Shown in pieces: positions 37,001 through 44,511 of a stretch of DNA of 64,000 bases. Position numbers and translations under genes: made by a program. The notes beneath the pieces were generated by a model. The model saw only the letters and a program-made list of their open reading frames with translations. It did no database searches and was not told where the DNA came from. This DNA is from Stictocephala bisonia (Eukaryota; Arthropoda; Insecta; Hemiptera; Membracidae). The DNA lies in NCBI GenBank assembly GCA_035578905.1, contig JAQJVL010000150.1, positions 1,697,949 to 1,761,948 of the forward strand, in the 5' to 3' direction. The first letter of the stretch is position 1. Each line of letters begins with the position of its first letter.

Positions 37001-40000
37001 TTGTGCAATCTTCTGATGAACTGTAGAGTGAGATGACCGACTTTTTATGTACCATTATGGTCTAACAGTGCCCTAAATAAATAAGGCGATTCCACTTCTG
37101 GCTAATTTTATTTACAAGTTCTAAATCACAAAATTACACACTATGTAATATTTACAAACTTAAATTATTACTTAGATACTATTTCAACACTTAAATTGAT
37201 CACTAATATAATTTATATTACTTATCACTCTGTTCACCTAATATCCGACACTGCTTAGAATACTGTCACTAGTAGTGTCACTGTCACATCCACTGATTGA
37301 CTCTTCACTCTAACTCTTGACTGACTGTCAGGTTGGCCGAAGGGTGTCTTTATAAACCCAGAAGATTCACGAACTGGCAGTGATCCTGGAAAAGAATCTA
37401 GAACTTCTCGACTCCAAATCAGGAAGGGCTTCAATTCACCTACAGGCAAATGATCTGCCATTCTAGTCCTTCCTGGAAGACTTGGATTAGCCCTGCAGGC
37501 AGTTACCCGCGCAGGGAGGGTGCGCAATGACCTAGGCGGTGCCGATGGTGACTGCCGTGATCTGTAACAGTACCGCATTTAAATTGTTTGAGTTACGAAA
37601 TATGTTTCTTACCTCTGATCACAAACTGTGTTGGTGGAATTAATCTTACTTGTAAGGAAATGTAGTTGCTAAATAGTCTCTGAACTAGATTAGGAAGAGG
37701 TAACAGCTTGAAATTTAAATGGAGATTGACATAAAATTTGTTGTCTTTGCTTGTGATAACGGATCAAAATAATGGATCACATAGTTGCAGCAGATTGCCC
37801 TTCTATTCACAGAGTTCGTGACGCTGGTCAGGAGTGGCTGGGATTGAAATGAATTTTAAAATAACCTGATATCTGTTTAATCCAAAACCTTCAAAGTTCA
37901 ACTGAAATTTAAAGTAGGGAGTTGTACCGTAATTTATAATTTCCTTTTATAATTATAATCAACTTTTTCTAGTCACATACAAATTGTTCTTTTAAGCAGA
38001 ATCAAAATGTTAAATTAAGTATGTTTGTTCGAAGATACAAATTTTGTAAATATATCAACTGATATTAACTTTTAACTTTGGGAGATTGTCACCTGAGTGT
38101 AAATATAACCCTTCTACATGGGCTTTTTTATAGGTGTCATAATTTTTATTGTCTAAATATTAATTTGTATTTTTCATTGAATGCATGTGTTGTACGTTCG
38201 GTTATTTCAATATCCATTTTTTTGTACCAGTTATTTATGTTCTTTAATGTACTGTATACATATGTAAAACCTAAATATATAAAAACATACAACCATATCC
38301 CATTCCCCTTACTGTCAGTAAAAATTTCCAAAATTGGTGTATTTTCTATTCTGAGGTTGTAGTTATATTATCTGCAACTATAATTAAAACACTGATCCTG
38401 TCAACTTCCAACTCTAAAGCTGGACACTGTTCATTTAAGGTAGGCCCTAAATCAATATGCCTCAAAGCAGTGCCTGTAATCACAATTAGAGAAAAATTAT
38501 CAGCTGCAGTTGTATTCAAACTGACAATCCTAGGGTTTTGTACCTAGTTGTAGTACAATACCTTATACCACTTGTCCACCAACTCATGGTTTTTGTGTTA
38601 GTAAACCAAGACGTACTATGTACATTGCTTGACATCGATGATGGATCAAAGAGAGGTTGGGCAAAACGTGACTTGCATAGCAACACCGAAAGCCAACTAG
38701 CCAGAGCGTATCGAAACATCTGTCCTATGAAAGCTTATACGTAAAAATATTGCTTGGTAGCTCAGCTATTTTTAAGAACAAATTCTTAATAAAATGTTCT
38801 CAGTTTGAATCCAAATTTCTAAGAAAGGTAGAATCTTCTGTTGATCCATAGCTGTTTTTTGTTATTGTGTAGAATGTTGATAAAAACATGTTCTTTTAAA
38901 AGGAAAATGTTGAACTGGTTATAAATAAAAACTTTATCACTTGACACTTATTCACAATTTATATTTTATCATAAATGTAATACCATAAAAGAAATATAAA
39001 TTATGTTTTTTATTTTCAGGTATTTGGAAGATTTAGCTATTGCTTCAGGGATGATGTACAACATTAAACTGCTTCAGGGATTAACGATTGCTGCAGAAAC
39101 ACTCATCGGAGAGATCATATTCTTTCCTCTCTCAGGTTGTTACTCTTAAAGATGTACCATAACTATTTATTAAAACATTGATTATATTCTTTTTTACACA
39201 TTTTGGAAGGGTTTTTGTCAAGGTATGTACAACTATTCCCACAAATAACTAATAAACTGTAATGTGTAAAGGTATTTTTAACAATAATATATGTTATTAG
39301 ATTACCTAAAGCAGTTAGATTATTGCAGATTACGTATTTTTGTTTATACTACTATTTAGATCATTTACAATTGATAGGTTGTTGCACTTAATTATTTGTT
39401 GTAAAGGATCTAACATAACCAATTAAATAATAATAGGAATGAATACATTGTTTTAATTGTGTTATTTTGAAATTTTCAGTTATGTTCCTTTTTAAAATAA
39501 GTCAAATTATTATCTATTTACAGTATCTTCAAGATACGTAATGGTGTCACCAATCAATTAATTAATTGATGTTTCCATTTAGTGATGTTATGGTGTAGCT
39601 TAAAAGTCATGTTTTGAATAAAAAGCTTTATTAAGTATGAACATTTATAATTCAGATTAAGTTTTTATAAAAATTAACTGGCAGAAACGTTAGCCTCAAA
39701 TACAGGCTAACCGATTTGAGCTAAACAAATTTCGAAAGGGATCAGATACATTTTCCAATGCTTAGTTTGTAACAAAAGACTACATTCACTGGTCATGTCC
39801 ATTTTTAATGGTTATTCACCCATACGTTGATGATCTGTGCCTTTGTAGTAAAGTAAATAGATTTTTAGTGAGTTATTGTTTATTTTTTGAATAACCCGAC
39901 TTGACTTCAGAGTGCTCTTACAGAAAATGCTGGAACTATGGGGAGCCATTGGGAAGGCTACAAACAAAGGCGTGGTGGTATAAGCTAGCTGCAACCATAG

Positions 40001-42735
40001 CAACGCCTTAACTTCTTGCATTTTTACTGTTTCAGGTCTTTAAGTGCAGCTGTTTTATAACCTACTTGTTTTATATTGTGAATATGAGTGTGGATAAACA
40101 TATTACTATCATGGACTTCACATTATTGTTTATTGCTTATATTTCCTATTGCATTGTTTATATATTGTTATATTGTTTGAACCAATTGAAAATACCTTTA
40201 AGTGGATTCCTTTTTACTTTACTTTTTTTTACTTTTAATTAAACTTCTCTCGCTAGTTCACATGGGCTTTCAAGCCTGTGCGTGAACTTTATTCTACGAG
40301 AGAAGTACCAACCGTTGGCTCAGTGCAGATTCGAACCTTGGACCTTGCCCTCAGTAGTCTGAAGCTTTAACCACTGAACCACTACGCTGGCAAACATCAA
40401 CCATCCTTTCTACATCAACAAGTAAATTTTCTATTCTATGTCGAGCGCAGTACTCTTGGCAACACCGCACATCAGAGCTTCATTCAAATGACATTAAGCG
40501 TGCTTAATGTCAAGTCAGGTTATTCAATAAATAAACTATGACCAATTATTGACGACTTAATAGCTTTAGTAAATTAACAAGTTGTCAGGCAGAATCCTGA
40601 GTGTCGTGGGCTACCGTCACTGCATGTCCTTGTGTTTCTTGGCGTATACTGCTCGGCTGGGCCTTCTCTCTCTGATCACCAACCCCTGGTGGGTCCTGGC
40701 CATCGAGTTACTGCAGGGGCCATCGTATGCTCTCAGCTACACAACCGTGGTCGGCTACGCCTCAGCCATCAGTCCACCAGGCACCTCGGCCACAGTCCAG
40801 GGCATCGCTGCTGGCATGGATGATGGATTCGGTAATTGATGTCACAGTTTAGTAGACTCATGTTAGCTACTCTTAAAATTAATTCTACAGTGTTGCACCC
40901 CAGACAATAAAGCAGATGCTATTACAAGGAAAAATATATAATTCACGTTCTGAGCAAGTGTTTATCCTGGCTGAAATGGGGACCTAGTAAAAAGAACAAA
41001 AAAAGTATAACATATTTGATATGTTGCTGGTGGTTAATTTTTACAGCACTGGTCTAGGATTTCAGTAGCTTACAATCCTGCAGTACTCAAAAAGTGTACA
41101 ATCATTTTTACTCTATCTTTGATCTTTATTTGCTGCTGAAGCAATTTTAATTTAACATTTATGTTTGGTTTTTTTTCTAAATCCTGATTTCAAAATGTGT
41201 AAAATAGTATAAGTTTATTCTGTAGTTATCACTTTGCCTACTACTTACTGTAATGGTTCAATGACAACTTTTTGTTTGTATTTGCTTAGTGGGTGAGTTT
41301 ACCATTTAAATTGGTCGGTAGCGTAGTTGGTTCAATCCCAGCTTCATGTGCTAAAGGTTCTCAGTTCAATCCCAATCAGAGTCAATACATTTTGAGAAGG
41401 ATCAGCTGATAATCACCGGCTGTTCATTTGTCATTGGGCTATTAATTAATGACACTTTCTAAGGAATAGTCGGCCTTAGTTTGTAACACTGACTACATTC
41501 GTTCATCTACACTCATCACACTCATTCGAAATCCATATTCGCCCATATCTTGACAATCGTCGTCTTATGAATAAATAAAAAAAAAATAAAATAAATACCT
41601 ATTTCCCCTCATTTTCAGTCATGGTTCAGGTTGAGTACTCTTTCAGGTCCCCATTGGTCACATTTCCTAAAACAAATCCACATGGATTTACTATATCTGT
41701 GTTTGTACAAAAATAGGTAATGTAAAATATATTTTGATGTACAGAAAAACGGAAGCAGTTGTCAAAATTGGCTGGTGTGTTTCTAGGCTACTCGGTTGGC
41801 AGCCTGGCCGGTGGGTTCCTGTACAAGGCCGTCGGAGGAAGTATGTCCTTCCAACTGTTCAGTGGGTTTGCTCTTGTCTGTAGCCTCACACACTGGCTAC
41901 TGTACATTTTGTTTTTCCGCAACACTTCTTCAGTACCAATCGTATTACAAAAACAAGGTAACAATGACTTTTTACAAATATTTTAAAGTAAACTAATGTC
42001 TGACTGATTTACAAATTATTTTGTCAATGAATTGTGAAGAGCAAAGTATTGACTCCTGCGCAATTTACACCCTGTTATTTAAGTTTTCACTTTTTTTTAT
42101 TGAATGAATTCTATGCAATTTTTAAAAATATATGTTTCATTGTTGCTGTTATTTATATAGGGTGTTTCAGATCACCCGGCTGTAATCTTGTGTGGTTGAA
42201 GTGTATAACATATAGCGAAGCAATGAACTATGAACCTAATAAATCTAATATGGGAAACGCCCCAAAAGTTTTTTGACACAATTAAAATACAAGGTGTGCC
42301 TGAAGATTTTTGGTTGTTGAGCTATTGATGAAACTTGTAGTCGTTGTCTTATGTCACAGATTTTACAATTTCTCTGTAATAGTATTTCCAGATGTACAAG
42401 AATTTGCTTCTTTGTTTGGAATTTAATGAAAGGGTGTGTTTGATGGAAATACATGGGTACATGGCTCAGCCCTCCTTTTAAATTGACAAGAACTGGCTTC
42501 AGCTAAATACTAGAATATTATTAAGGAGCTTATACGTCAGTTTTACATTTATAGTTGGAATATCCAGGTTTTTAATCAGCAGACAAGGTAAAGTTCTTGG
42601 AAATTATTCTATCTTTTTCACTCATACTATTAGTTAAATAGTAATACGTAAGTTTCTGTATTTTTGTTTGCAGAGAAACGAAGTATCTACAACAATCCCA
42701 AAGAAGCAGCTGAAATGGTCGTTGTCGCTTCATGA
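16003..42735 (+). CDS. MFSD6-like: MFSD6-like major facilitator transporter, 9 coding exons, 515 aa
   Basis: Twelve-pass membrane transporter of the major facilitator superfamily, MFS_1_like/MFSD6 type; the substrate is not known from sequence. Exons: 16003-16063, 19473-19759, 24345-24627, 32091-32278, 36773-36909, 39020-39135, 40589-40831, 41787-41957, 42674-42735. All introns are GT-AG, phases agree, and the sum is 1548 nt. Helix landmarks: FFFMAAMGPILPFLPV (TM1), GLILSIIPVMFMIAKPVFG (TM2), VFIMLVVSTTIFFSFM (TM3), a Cys-rich extracellular loop with an NET glycosylation site (residues about 100-180), FWAFFVLLSLASVGYNVAN (TM4), VWGTVGFGLSALLGGF (TM5), FLIAVVFTSVDMLCC (TM6), IATFLVFAAFLGICESF (TM7) through WLLYILFF (TM12). 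The WG..GFG after TM4 and the QG...GMDDGFGY..GSL region before TM11 are family hallmarks. It carries no stop or frame defect. It should act in the plasma or an internal membrane. MFSD6 versus a close MFS_1_like paralogue is not resolved. Confidence 0.9.
16064..19472 (+). other. MFSD6-like intron 1
   Basis: Contains a hAT-type MITE (17208-17911); otherwise AT-rich with no gene seen. Small open frames at 16296-16520 and 18636-18914 show no domain. Confidence 0.75.
17208..17911. mobile_element. hAT-type MITE, 704 bp
   Basis: Ends CAGACTTGGGA (left) and CAGGCTTGGGA (right, minus strand), flanked by a perfect 8-bp duplication CATATACA at 17200-17207 and 17912-17919. Both subterminal regions hold many copies of GTTAAAGTTAA-like and AACTAACTGA-like motifs, probable transposase binding clusters. 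The GC-richer middle (17540-17760) has an open frame with no recognised domain, so the element is non-autonomous. Confidence 0.92.
19473..19759 (+). CDS. MFSD6-like: MFSD6-like, exon coding TM1-TM3
   Basis: Acceptor GATTTTAG at 19472, donor GCG/GTAAGTG at 19760. Phase 1 in, phase 0 out; residues 21-116. It codes the MGPILPFLPV helix, TM2, the DYYRSQRKA cytoplasmic loop (equivalent of MFS motif A), TM3 and the start of the large extracellular loop with two cysteines. Confidence 0.92.
20261..21203 (+). mobile_element. mariner transposon, 3' truncated
   Basis: The left end CGGGGGTCGTCCAGAAAGTA follows a TA at 20259-20260, the mariner target dinucleotide. No matching inverted end is found downstream. 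The similarity stops just after the sequence coding the third catalytic residue region (about 21190). Confidence 0.82.
20422..21203 (+). pseudogene. mariner transposase, frameshifted and C-terminally truncated
   Basis: Start ATG at 20422 (MAAPIENPAKCKVRS). An N-terminal paired helix-turn-helix region resembles the SETMAR/mariner type (residues about 10-110). First catalytic Asp in TGDETWVSY; second in VFWDRKGLIHVEFLPRG. A frame change near 21095-21110 moves the conserved YCETLQRLRRAIQNKRRG into another frame. The third motif, normally HDN(A)RPH, reads LIHVKLP then stop, so the third catalytic Asp and the C-terminus are missing. Inactive. The 5' half is well kept, suggesting moderate age. Confidence 0.92.
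23241..23265. repeat. (GT)n-like microsatellite
   Basis: Short GT-rich dinucleotide run with one C interruption. Confidence 0.85.
23815..23944 (-). mobile_element. tRNA-derived SINE (family C, copy 1)
   Basis: On the minus strand: A-box-like TTAATGGTTAGCACTC, then B-box-like ACGTTCAAATCCCGG at about 23900, then an A/T-rich tail with AATGGGTTTGGACCGTT. A related copy is at 50445-50575. It directly follows the other SINE on the same strand, so they may form a composite. Confidence 0.6.
23945..24172 (-). mobile_element. SINE, short family (copy 1)
   Basis: Minus strand: TTGGTCGGTAGCATAGTTGG head (near 24172), ATCAGCTGTTAATCACC, TTCATTTGTTATTGTGCTAT, and ACTCATTCGAAATCCATACT near the 3' end. 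The same module order is found at 41312-41592, 45001-46006 and 51712-51858. Confidence 0.8.
24345..24627 (+). CDS. MFSD6-like: MFSD6-like, exon coding extracellular loop and TM4
   Basis: Acceptor TGATTGCAG, donor CTCG/GTGAGT; residues 117 to 211 (last codon split). It codes a hydrophilic loop with four cysteines (ACQL, LYCS, LLCS, HCVS) and an N-glycosylation sequon NET, then TM4 TFWAFFVLLSLASVGYNVAN and SDAICFDVLG, the start of the cytoplasmic loop. Confidence 0.92.
25234..26162 (-). mobile_element. mariner-family transposon relic, minus strand
   Basis: Left end CGAGGTATAGTCAAAAAAAG, and right end (minus strand) CGAGGTACAGTCAAAAAG, each next to TA (25232-25233 and 26163-26164). The minus-strand interior retains mariner-like pieces: a stretch with ILLHDDTPAHR (third catalytic motif) near 25600-25570, and a C-terminal DRCIVVGEEYFEG-like segment near 25340. 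At 929 bp it is shorter than a full mariner, so internal sequence is deleted. Confidence 0.8.
26240..26703 (+). repeat. Left terminal inverted repeat, three internal motifs
   Basis: Pairs with 29517-29979. Motif copies (consensus ACATCTTCCGGTCGCGCA) at 26348-26365, 26518-26535 and 26685-26702, in the same orientation, 170 and 167 bp apart. Probable transposase-binding sites. Confidence 0.88.
26704..27031 (+). promoter_or_regulatory. Presumed promoter/5' UTR of the hAT-like transposase
   Basis: GC-richer stretch between the left TIR and the start codon, with pyrimidine-rich and CATTGTTC/TCAGTC initiator-like sites. No TATA box is evident. Inferred from position only. Confidence 0.4.
27032..29347 (+). 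CDS. hAT-like transposase, intact, 771 aa
   Basis: Start chosen at ATG 27032 (GTAATGG context, purine at -3, G at +4). N-terminal part with a Cys cluster at residues 123-159 (nine Cys, mostly CxC pairs), a candidate zinc-binding DNA-recognition module. Then an acidic, low-complexity linker (about 205-250). The RNase-H-like core shows D337 in GLYLDGRKDD, D411 in VVGCDGTAVNTG, CLLH (C440, H443), ARW (R535-W536) and E722 in HTQAVERCVKLVTEAS. This order and spacing (two Asp about 74 apart, CxxH soon after, RW, then a far Glu beyond an alpha-helical insertion) mirrors hAT transposases such as Hermes, although overall sequence is unlike classical hAT. The same protein type exists as uncharacterised families in other arthropods and cnidarians (from memory). 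Probably nuclear. No stop or frameshift; may still be active or recently so. Confidence 0.9.
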   Translation: MAASKKVITRQAFDCPIFGTPKDLPTNKLPTSDDILRCCFQVRYNLAIEINNTSVSFKQVTQIVTNKLITLYQKASIPTVTDKRIAQLITALHDKYYKIKKSYNRDKNKESFKNQVNDFKQKCSTLFDIAACKCLISVNCTCKKTPNLCQCEVTIDCSCERSKKIPLIELRFLYLTRVHKIGKIGTLDLNETKKLKKTLERKVRDDHTSVTNVAKPSCTNTHSDSNVEEIDDESHHIPSTDSDSDLDYTDRRIKPTKPVWQMRLKLKSTAVLSSRYGVSDRATAAIASSVLHDFGVVTDSDSSHVIDKNKIRREKQNAMTELCSESDELPLLGLYLDGRKDDTLTIEQAHSKRFRRVIKEEHYSLIKEPGSVYVGHITPDSGNSEQILKSLIYYLGEHRISLDNLMVVGCDGTAVNTGLKGGLIRRVEIYLKKPVQWAICLLHFNELPFRHLYEHLDGKTTGPSTSRGPIGEKLVDCQKLPVVNFKSISCQIPEVDRNVLSKDQQYLLDISTAIQSGTCKGDLALRDPGQLSHARWLTKANRTLRLYVSEESPSAELQELVSFILKSYMPIWFAIKKSKHFADGPKLVYQAIESTRYLPEPLLKVVEPVIERNGFFAHPEHLLLTMIEDDNKDIRQLGLRRILKARKIDSQRKTVRTFTPPKINFQAKVYFDIVNWMSCELSSPPLLANISDDEIKSYINSDSIPDWNTNYKELPVHTQAVERCVKLVTEASGKVCGAEARDGFIRSTLLSRSAMPEFKSKCVFKVPSAKK
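29517..29979 (-). repeat. Right terminal inverted repeat, three internal motifs
   Basis: Inverted copy of 26240-26703. Motif copies on the minus strand at 29518-29535, 29685-29702 and 29854-29871 (167 and 169 bp apart). An AATAAA within it (about 29580) could be the transposase poly(A) signal. Confidence 0.88.
30420..30901. mobile_element. Foldback-type MITE, 482 bp
   Basis: 44-bp inverted ends: left 30420-30463 beginning GGTAATTCTGCACTATTACT, right 30858-30901 its complement with one mismatch. A second, inner pair of inverted sequence lies at about 30570-30598 and 30691-30720 (GTTAGGTTAT core). No clear target duplication. Confidence 0.78.
30966..31596. mobile_element. piggyBac-like MITE (TTAA-bounded), 631 bp
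   Basis: Left end CACTTTAGCTGCC, right end (minus strand) CACGTTAGCTGCC, with TTAA at 30962-30965 and 31597-31600. No coding capacity. Four diverged internal motifs of the form GGCCNATAYGYCCGACA (about 31028, 31240 reversed, 31381, 31427). Confidence 0.83.
31621..31911. repeat. Long hairpin (foldback) element, 291 bp
   Basis: Arms of roughly 120 bp (31621-31745 and 31790-31911) are imperfect inverted copies, beginning AGTATTT(T/A)AGGAGAGATA and sharing CTTACCTTAGAAGACAAGTC, AAACAAATACAA and CCACTGGCAC. The loop is about 45 bp. No gene. RNA from either strand would fold into a long double-stranded stem. Confidence 0.88.
32091..32278 (+). CDS. MFSD6-like: MFSD6-like, exon coding TM5-TM6
   Basis: Codes GNEKKYGQQRVWGTVGFG through KL; donor CAAG/GTGAGT. 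The acceptor is ambiguous: AAG at 32087 or GAG at 32090 (AAGGAG), differing by one glycine codon. The second is used here. The upstream polypyrimidine tract is weak. VWG..GFG is a hallmark of MFSD6 proteins. Confidence 0.88.
33960..34430 (+). pseudogene. RTE-type LINE ORF C-terminus relic
   Basis: Plus-strand translation gives RPILLHGAETWVFDKKAERK, IMRKIVGPNKF, then after a frame change VAESKSRRMRWTGYVLRRE, a GRRPRE segment and a WRNRRRYYGQ-like tail. This matches the C-terminal block of RTE-clade LINE proteins (pattern LYGAETW..., RLRW.GHV.R, GRR..GRP). Several stops. Confidence 0.78.
34888..36295. mobile_element. TTAA-type (piggyBac-like) element, 1.4 kb, degraded
   Basis: Left end CCCTTTGAATCCC after TCAA (34884-34887, one mismatch to TTAA); right end (minus strand) CCCTTTAAACCCC after a perfect TTAA (36296-36299). 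No transposase is recognised inside. Contains a weak direct duplication of about 60 bp (35551-35610 and 35624-35686) with GATAAGNAAGTNGCCA. The ends are short and imperfect, so confidence is moderate. Confidence 0.55.
36410..36605 (-). pseudogene. RTE-type LINE ORF relic
   Basis: On the minus strand PRKIRTNRELRDFYQDPDT then IAQIKSKRPS, stop, LKGAGIHNKDGVRKYSTR, stop, RRPLGGCRLRWADQ. This is the RTE-type tail (NREL..FY..P.I...I..KRL.W.GH; GRRP.GRP.LRW.D). Two in-frame stops. Confidence 0.68.
36773..36909 (+). CDS. MFSD6-like: MFSD6-like, exon coding TM7
   Basis: Acceptor ATTTTGCAG, donor CTG/GTAAG; residues 274 to 319 (last codon split after two bases). It codes the central cytoplasmic loop LPELPKSSNIMKDVTHLVKN and TM7 IATFLVFAAFLGICESFIIF. 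Confidence 0.92.
36910..39019 (+). other. MFSD6-like intron 5
   Basis: Contains a solo LTR (37054-37569). The remaining sequence is AT-rich; 38750-38820 has weak tRNA-like boxes but no clear SINE. Confidence 0.75.
37054..37569 (-). mobile_element. Solo LTR of an LTR retrotransposon, 516 bp
   Basis: Flanked by a perfect 5-bp duplication GTACC (37049-37053 and 37570-37574). On the minus strand it starts TGTTACAGATC. It holds a TATA-box-like GGGTTTATAAAGAC near 37350 and an AATAAAA poly(A)-type signal near 37080-37110. GC content is higher than the surroundings over its first half. No internal retroelement genes, so it is a recombination product. The terminal base pattern is TG...AT rather than TG...CA. 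The 5-bp duplication would fit BEL/Pao or some Gypsy elements. Confidence 0.78.
39020..39135 (+). CDS. MFSD6-like: MFSD6-like, exon coding TM8
   Basis: Acceptor TATTTTCAG, donor TCAG/GTTGTT. Residues 319-358 (both end codons split). It codes the loop YLEDLAIASGMMYNIKLLQ and TM8 ending GEIIFFPLSG. Confidence 0.9.
39878..40536. mobile_element. Inverted-repeat element (MITE), about 660 bp
   Basis: 28-bp ends: left 39878-39905 and right 40509-40536 are inverted copies with two mismatches, core GAATAACCCGACTTGAC. A tRNA-derived SINE (40235-40395) lies within. Target duplication not found. Confidence 0.7.
40235..40395 (-). mobile_element. tRNA-derived SINE (family D)
   Basis: Minus strand: A-box-like TAGTGGTTCAGTGG near 40375-40390, B-box AAGGTTCGAATCTG near 40330, then a body ending GTGAACTAGCGAGAGAAGTT. 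A related 3' end occurs on the plus strand at about 51653-51692. Confidence 0.75.
40589..40831 (+). CDS. MFSD6-like: MFSD6-like, exon coding TM9-TM10
   Basis: Acceptor GTTGTCAG, donor TTCG/GTAATT; residues 358-439. It codes VVGYRHCMSLCFLAYTARLG (TM9), ELLQGPSYALSYTTVVGYAS (TM10) and the loop PPGTSATVQGIAAGMDDGFG. The exon is much more GC-rich than its introns. Confidence 0.93.
40832..41786 (+). other. MFSD6-like intron 7
   Basis: Contains a SINE (41312-41592); otherwise unremarkable. Confidence 0.75.
41312..41592 (+). mobile_element. SINE, short family (copy 2)
   Basis: Best-preserved copy: head TTGGTCGGTAGCGTAGTTGG (A-box-like), B-box-like GGTTCTCAGTTCAATCCC near 41357-41374, ATCAGCTGATAATCACC, TCATTTGTCATTGGGCTATT, CACTCATTCGAAATCCAT, and an A-rich tail with AATAAATAAA repeats. 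Confidence 0.88.
41787..41957 (+). CDS. MFSD6-like: MFSD6-like, exon coding TM11-TM12
   Basis: Acceptor GTTTCTAG at 41786, chosen because it gives DGFGYSVGSLAGGFLYKA in phase; an earlier CAG (about 41745) would add residues not expected in the family. Donor CAAG/GTAACA. It codes TM11, TM12 (LTHWLLYILFF) and the start of the cytoplasmic tail. Confidence 0.9.
42674..42735 (+). CDS. MFSD6-like: MFSD6-like, last coding exon
   Basis: Acceptor GTTTGCAG; codes EKRSIYNNPKEAAEMVVVAS then TGA at 42733-42735. A short hydrophilic cytoplasmic tail is normal for the family. The 3' UTR extends downstream; no AATAAA close to the stop was found, so its end is not placed. Confidence 0.88.
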
Positions 42736-43939
42736 TAGCTAAGTTAATAGTAAGCTGGATTTAATGTTCTATATTTTAAGATACTCTATATTTTTTATTT
42801 AATCAAAAGTCAATAAGTTGACCGCAACTAAGTGCCAACAAATCAAATACTTCAATAATAATCACAGTATATAAACTATGTATATTTCATAGTTCTGGGT
42901 GTGGATACTCATAAGAAACTAGTGTTTAGTCTATAGATAGGTATAAAATTACTTATTTTGATACTTTCTCCACAGTCAATATGGAGTACTAGTGTACTAT
43001 TCACAGTACATGTGTTGAAATAGAGGAATGGGAGCTTCATCCTTGAGAACATAGATAGTACTTATTTGCTCATTGAAGAAATTACATTAAAGTTTATGTT
43101 TAGGTAGGAAGATCACTTACAAATTGTTATACTACAGGAAAAAGGTGTATTATTTAACCAGGTGAAGTTTGGGTTAAGAAACCCTCTCTAACTCTTGACC
43201 TGGGAGCCCAAGAGATAAGGGTGACTTTTGAACCACCACTAGTGGACCTGGCAGGCAGGCTGTATGCAAGGACGGAATCCTGTCACCAATCCAAGGAACA
43301 GCCACGCTCAATGTTGCTTGATGCCGTTATCTTGGGATTTTTATATGTAGGTAGTTTTTGTGTATCGTATTCAAGTTATCATGTATAAAACACTATTTTC
43401 CCTTTACCAAATTTGTACTAATAGCTCTATGTGTATGGGTGGGTCAACAACTGTACGTATATGGGTGGGTGGGTGTGTTTCATTAAAGTCCAGTAGTTCC
43501 CATTAAAGTTTTCAGTTTAAAAAAAATCTTGAAATAATATTTTGTCATCCAGAGCTAGTTTAAATTTAATTAGAGTGTGATTATAGTAAGGACTTGAGAC
43601 TTTATTGTGTAACTAACTAAAATAATTTTAAAATTATAAGGCGAATAATATCTAACAAGTCACAACTCGGATAGATAACAGCACAGCAGTATACATCTCA
43701 CAAACACTGAACTACAAACTTACGGTAAGTCCCAATATTAAGTGTAAGATGAAGGAGCTGCAGTAGCCATCCTCTTACTCTAGCTGCTAACCTTTTAAAA
43801 CATTCAATACGTATCTCTTTACTGTATTCAATAATTGTACAAGTACAAGAATGGCGTCATAGTTCTATATCTAACTTGTTCTACTATTGAAATATTCCTG
43901 GAGTATGTTCAGTTCTAAATTTATCATAAATTGTTTTAA
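42736..43939. other. 3' UTR/intergenic, non-coding
   Basis: Starts with the 3' UTR of the transporter. A GC-richer block at about 43190-43330 stands out and may be a retroelement fragment, but I could not assign it. Confidence 0.4.
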
Positions 43940-44511
43940 GGATTTTTTTGCCAGTGGACTCATGGGGTCTTTTTGACCGCATTTTTTTGTTTAGGGTTTT
44001 AATAAAGGAAATACTTCTATTTTATCCAAAAAACACCTTTTATTATTTCAATAACATTGTATACATGATTTATACATCTTAATATTACAATTATATAATA
44101 AAATAACTGAGTTGATTAATTTATTTAATTTTTGAAGTTTTGAATGTTTGATATTTTTATAATAATTGTATATTGTTATTTAATTAAAAAGTTAATAAAA
44201 TTACATTTGAATAAGACTTAAATATTGTACAATGCGTATATATACTGTAAAATATACACGCCTTGTTCAGTCGGATGAATTGCTTTCATCTTTTTCGCCA
44301 AGACTCTTGGGGTAAAAAAGACCGCACGGTAAAACAAACACACACGCCGAAGCTCGTAAGGTGACTATCTGGTCTCCCTACCCCTCCAGACCTTACGGAT
44401 GTTGTCTTCAACAAGTAGCAGGAGGGGGGTGTAGTTGTGACTCACGGTCAGCCCTCTGCCAAACAAAATGGCTGCTTGCGGTCTTTTAGCCGGCATGAGT
44501 CCACTGGCGGG
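43940..44511. mobile_element. piggyBac-like MITE (TTAA-bounded), 572 bp
   Basis: TTAA at 43936-43939 and 44512-44515. Inverted near-terminal sequence GCCAGTGGACTCATG at both ends (about 43949-43963; 44493-44507), followed inside by GACCGC-containing motifs. The left end carries about 8 extra T-rich bases before the shared part. No coding. Confidence 0.72.

Larger units (their letters stand above)
39136..40588 (+). other. MFSD6-like intron 6
   Basis: Contains an inverted-repeat element (39878-40536) with a SINE inside it (40235-40395). The rest is AT-rich. Confidence 0.75.

Noticed and set aside
37255..37578. Minus-strand open frame of 107 codons
   Set aside because: It lies within the solo LTR and spans its edge; the GC-rich U3/R composition explains it.
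43190..43330. GC-richer block after the transporter gene
   Set aside because: Looks like a retroelement fragment but no protein or end motif could be recognised, so no feature was called.
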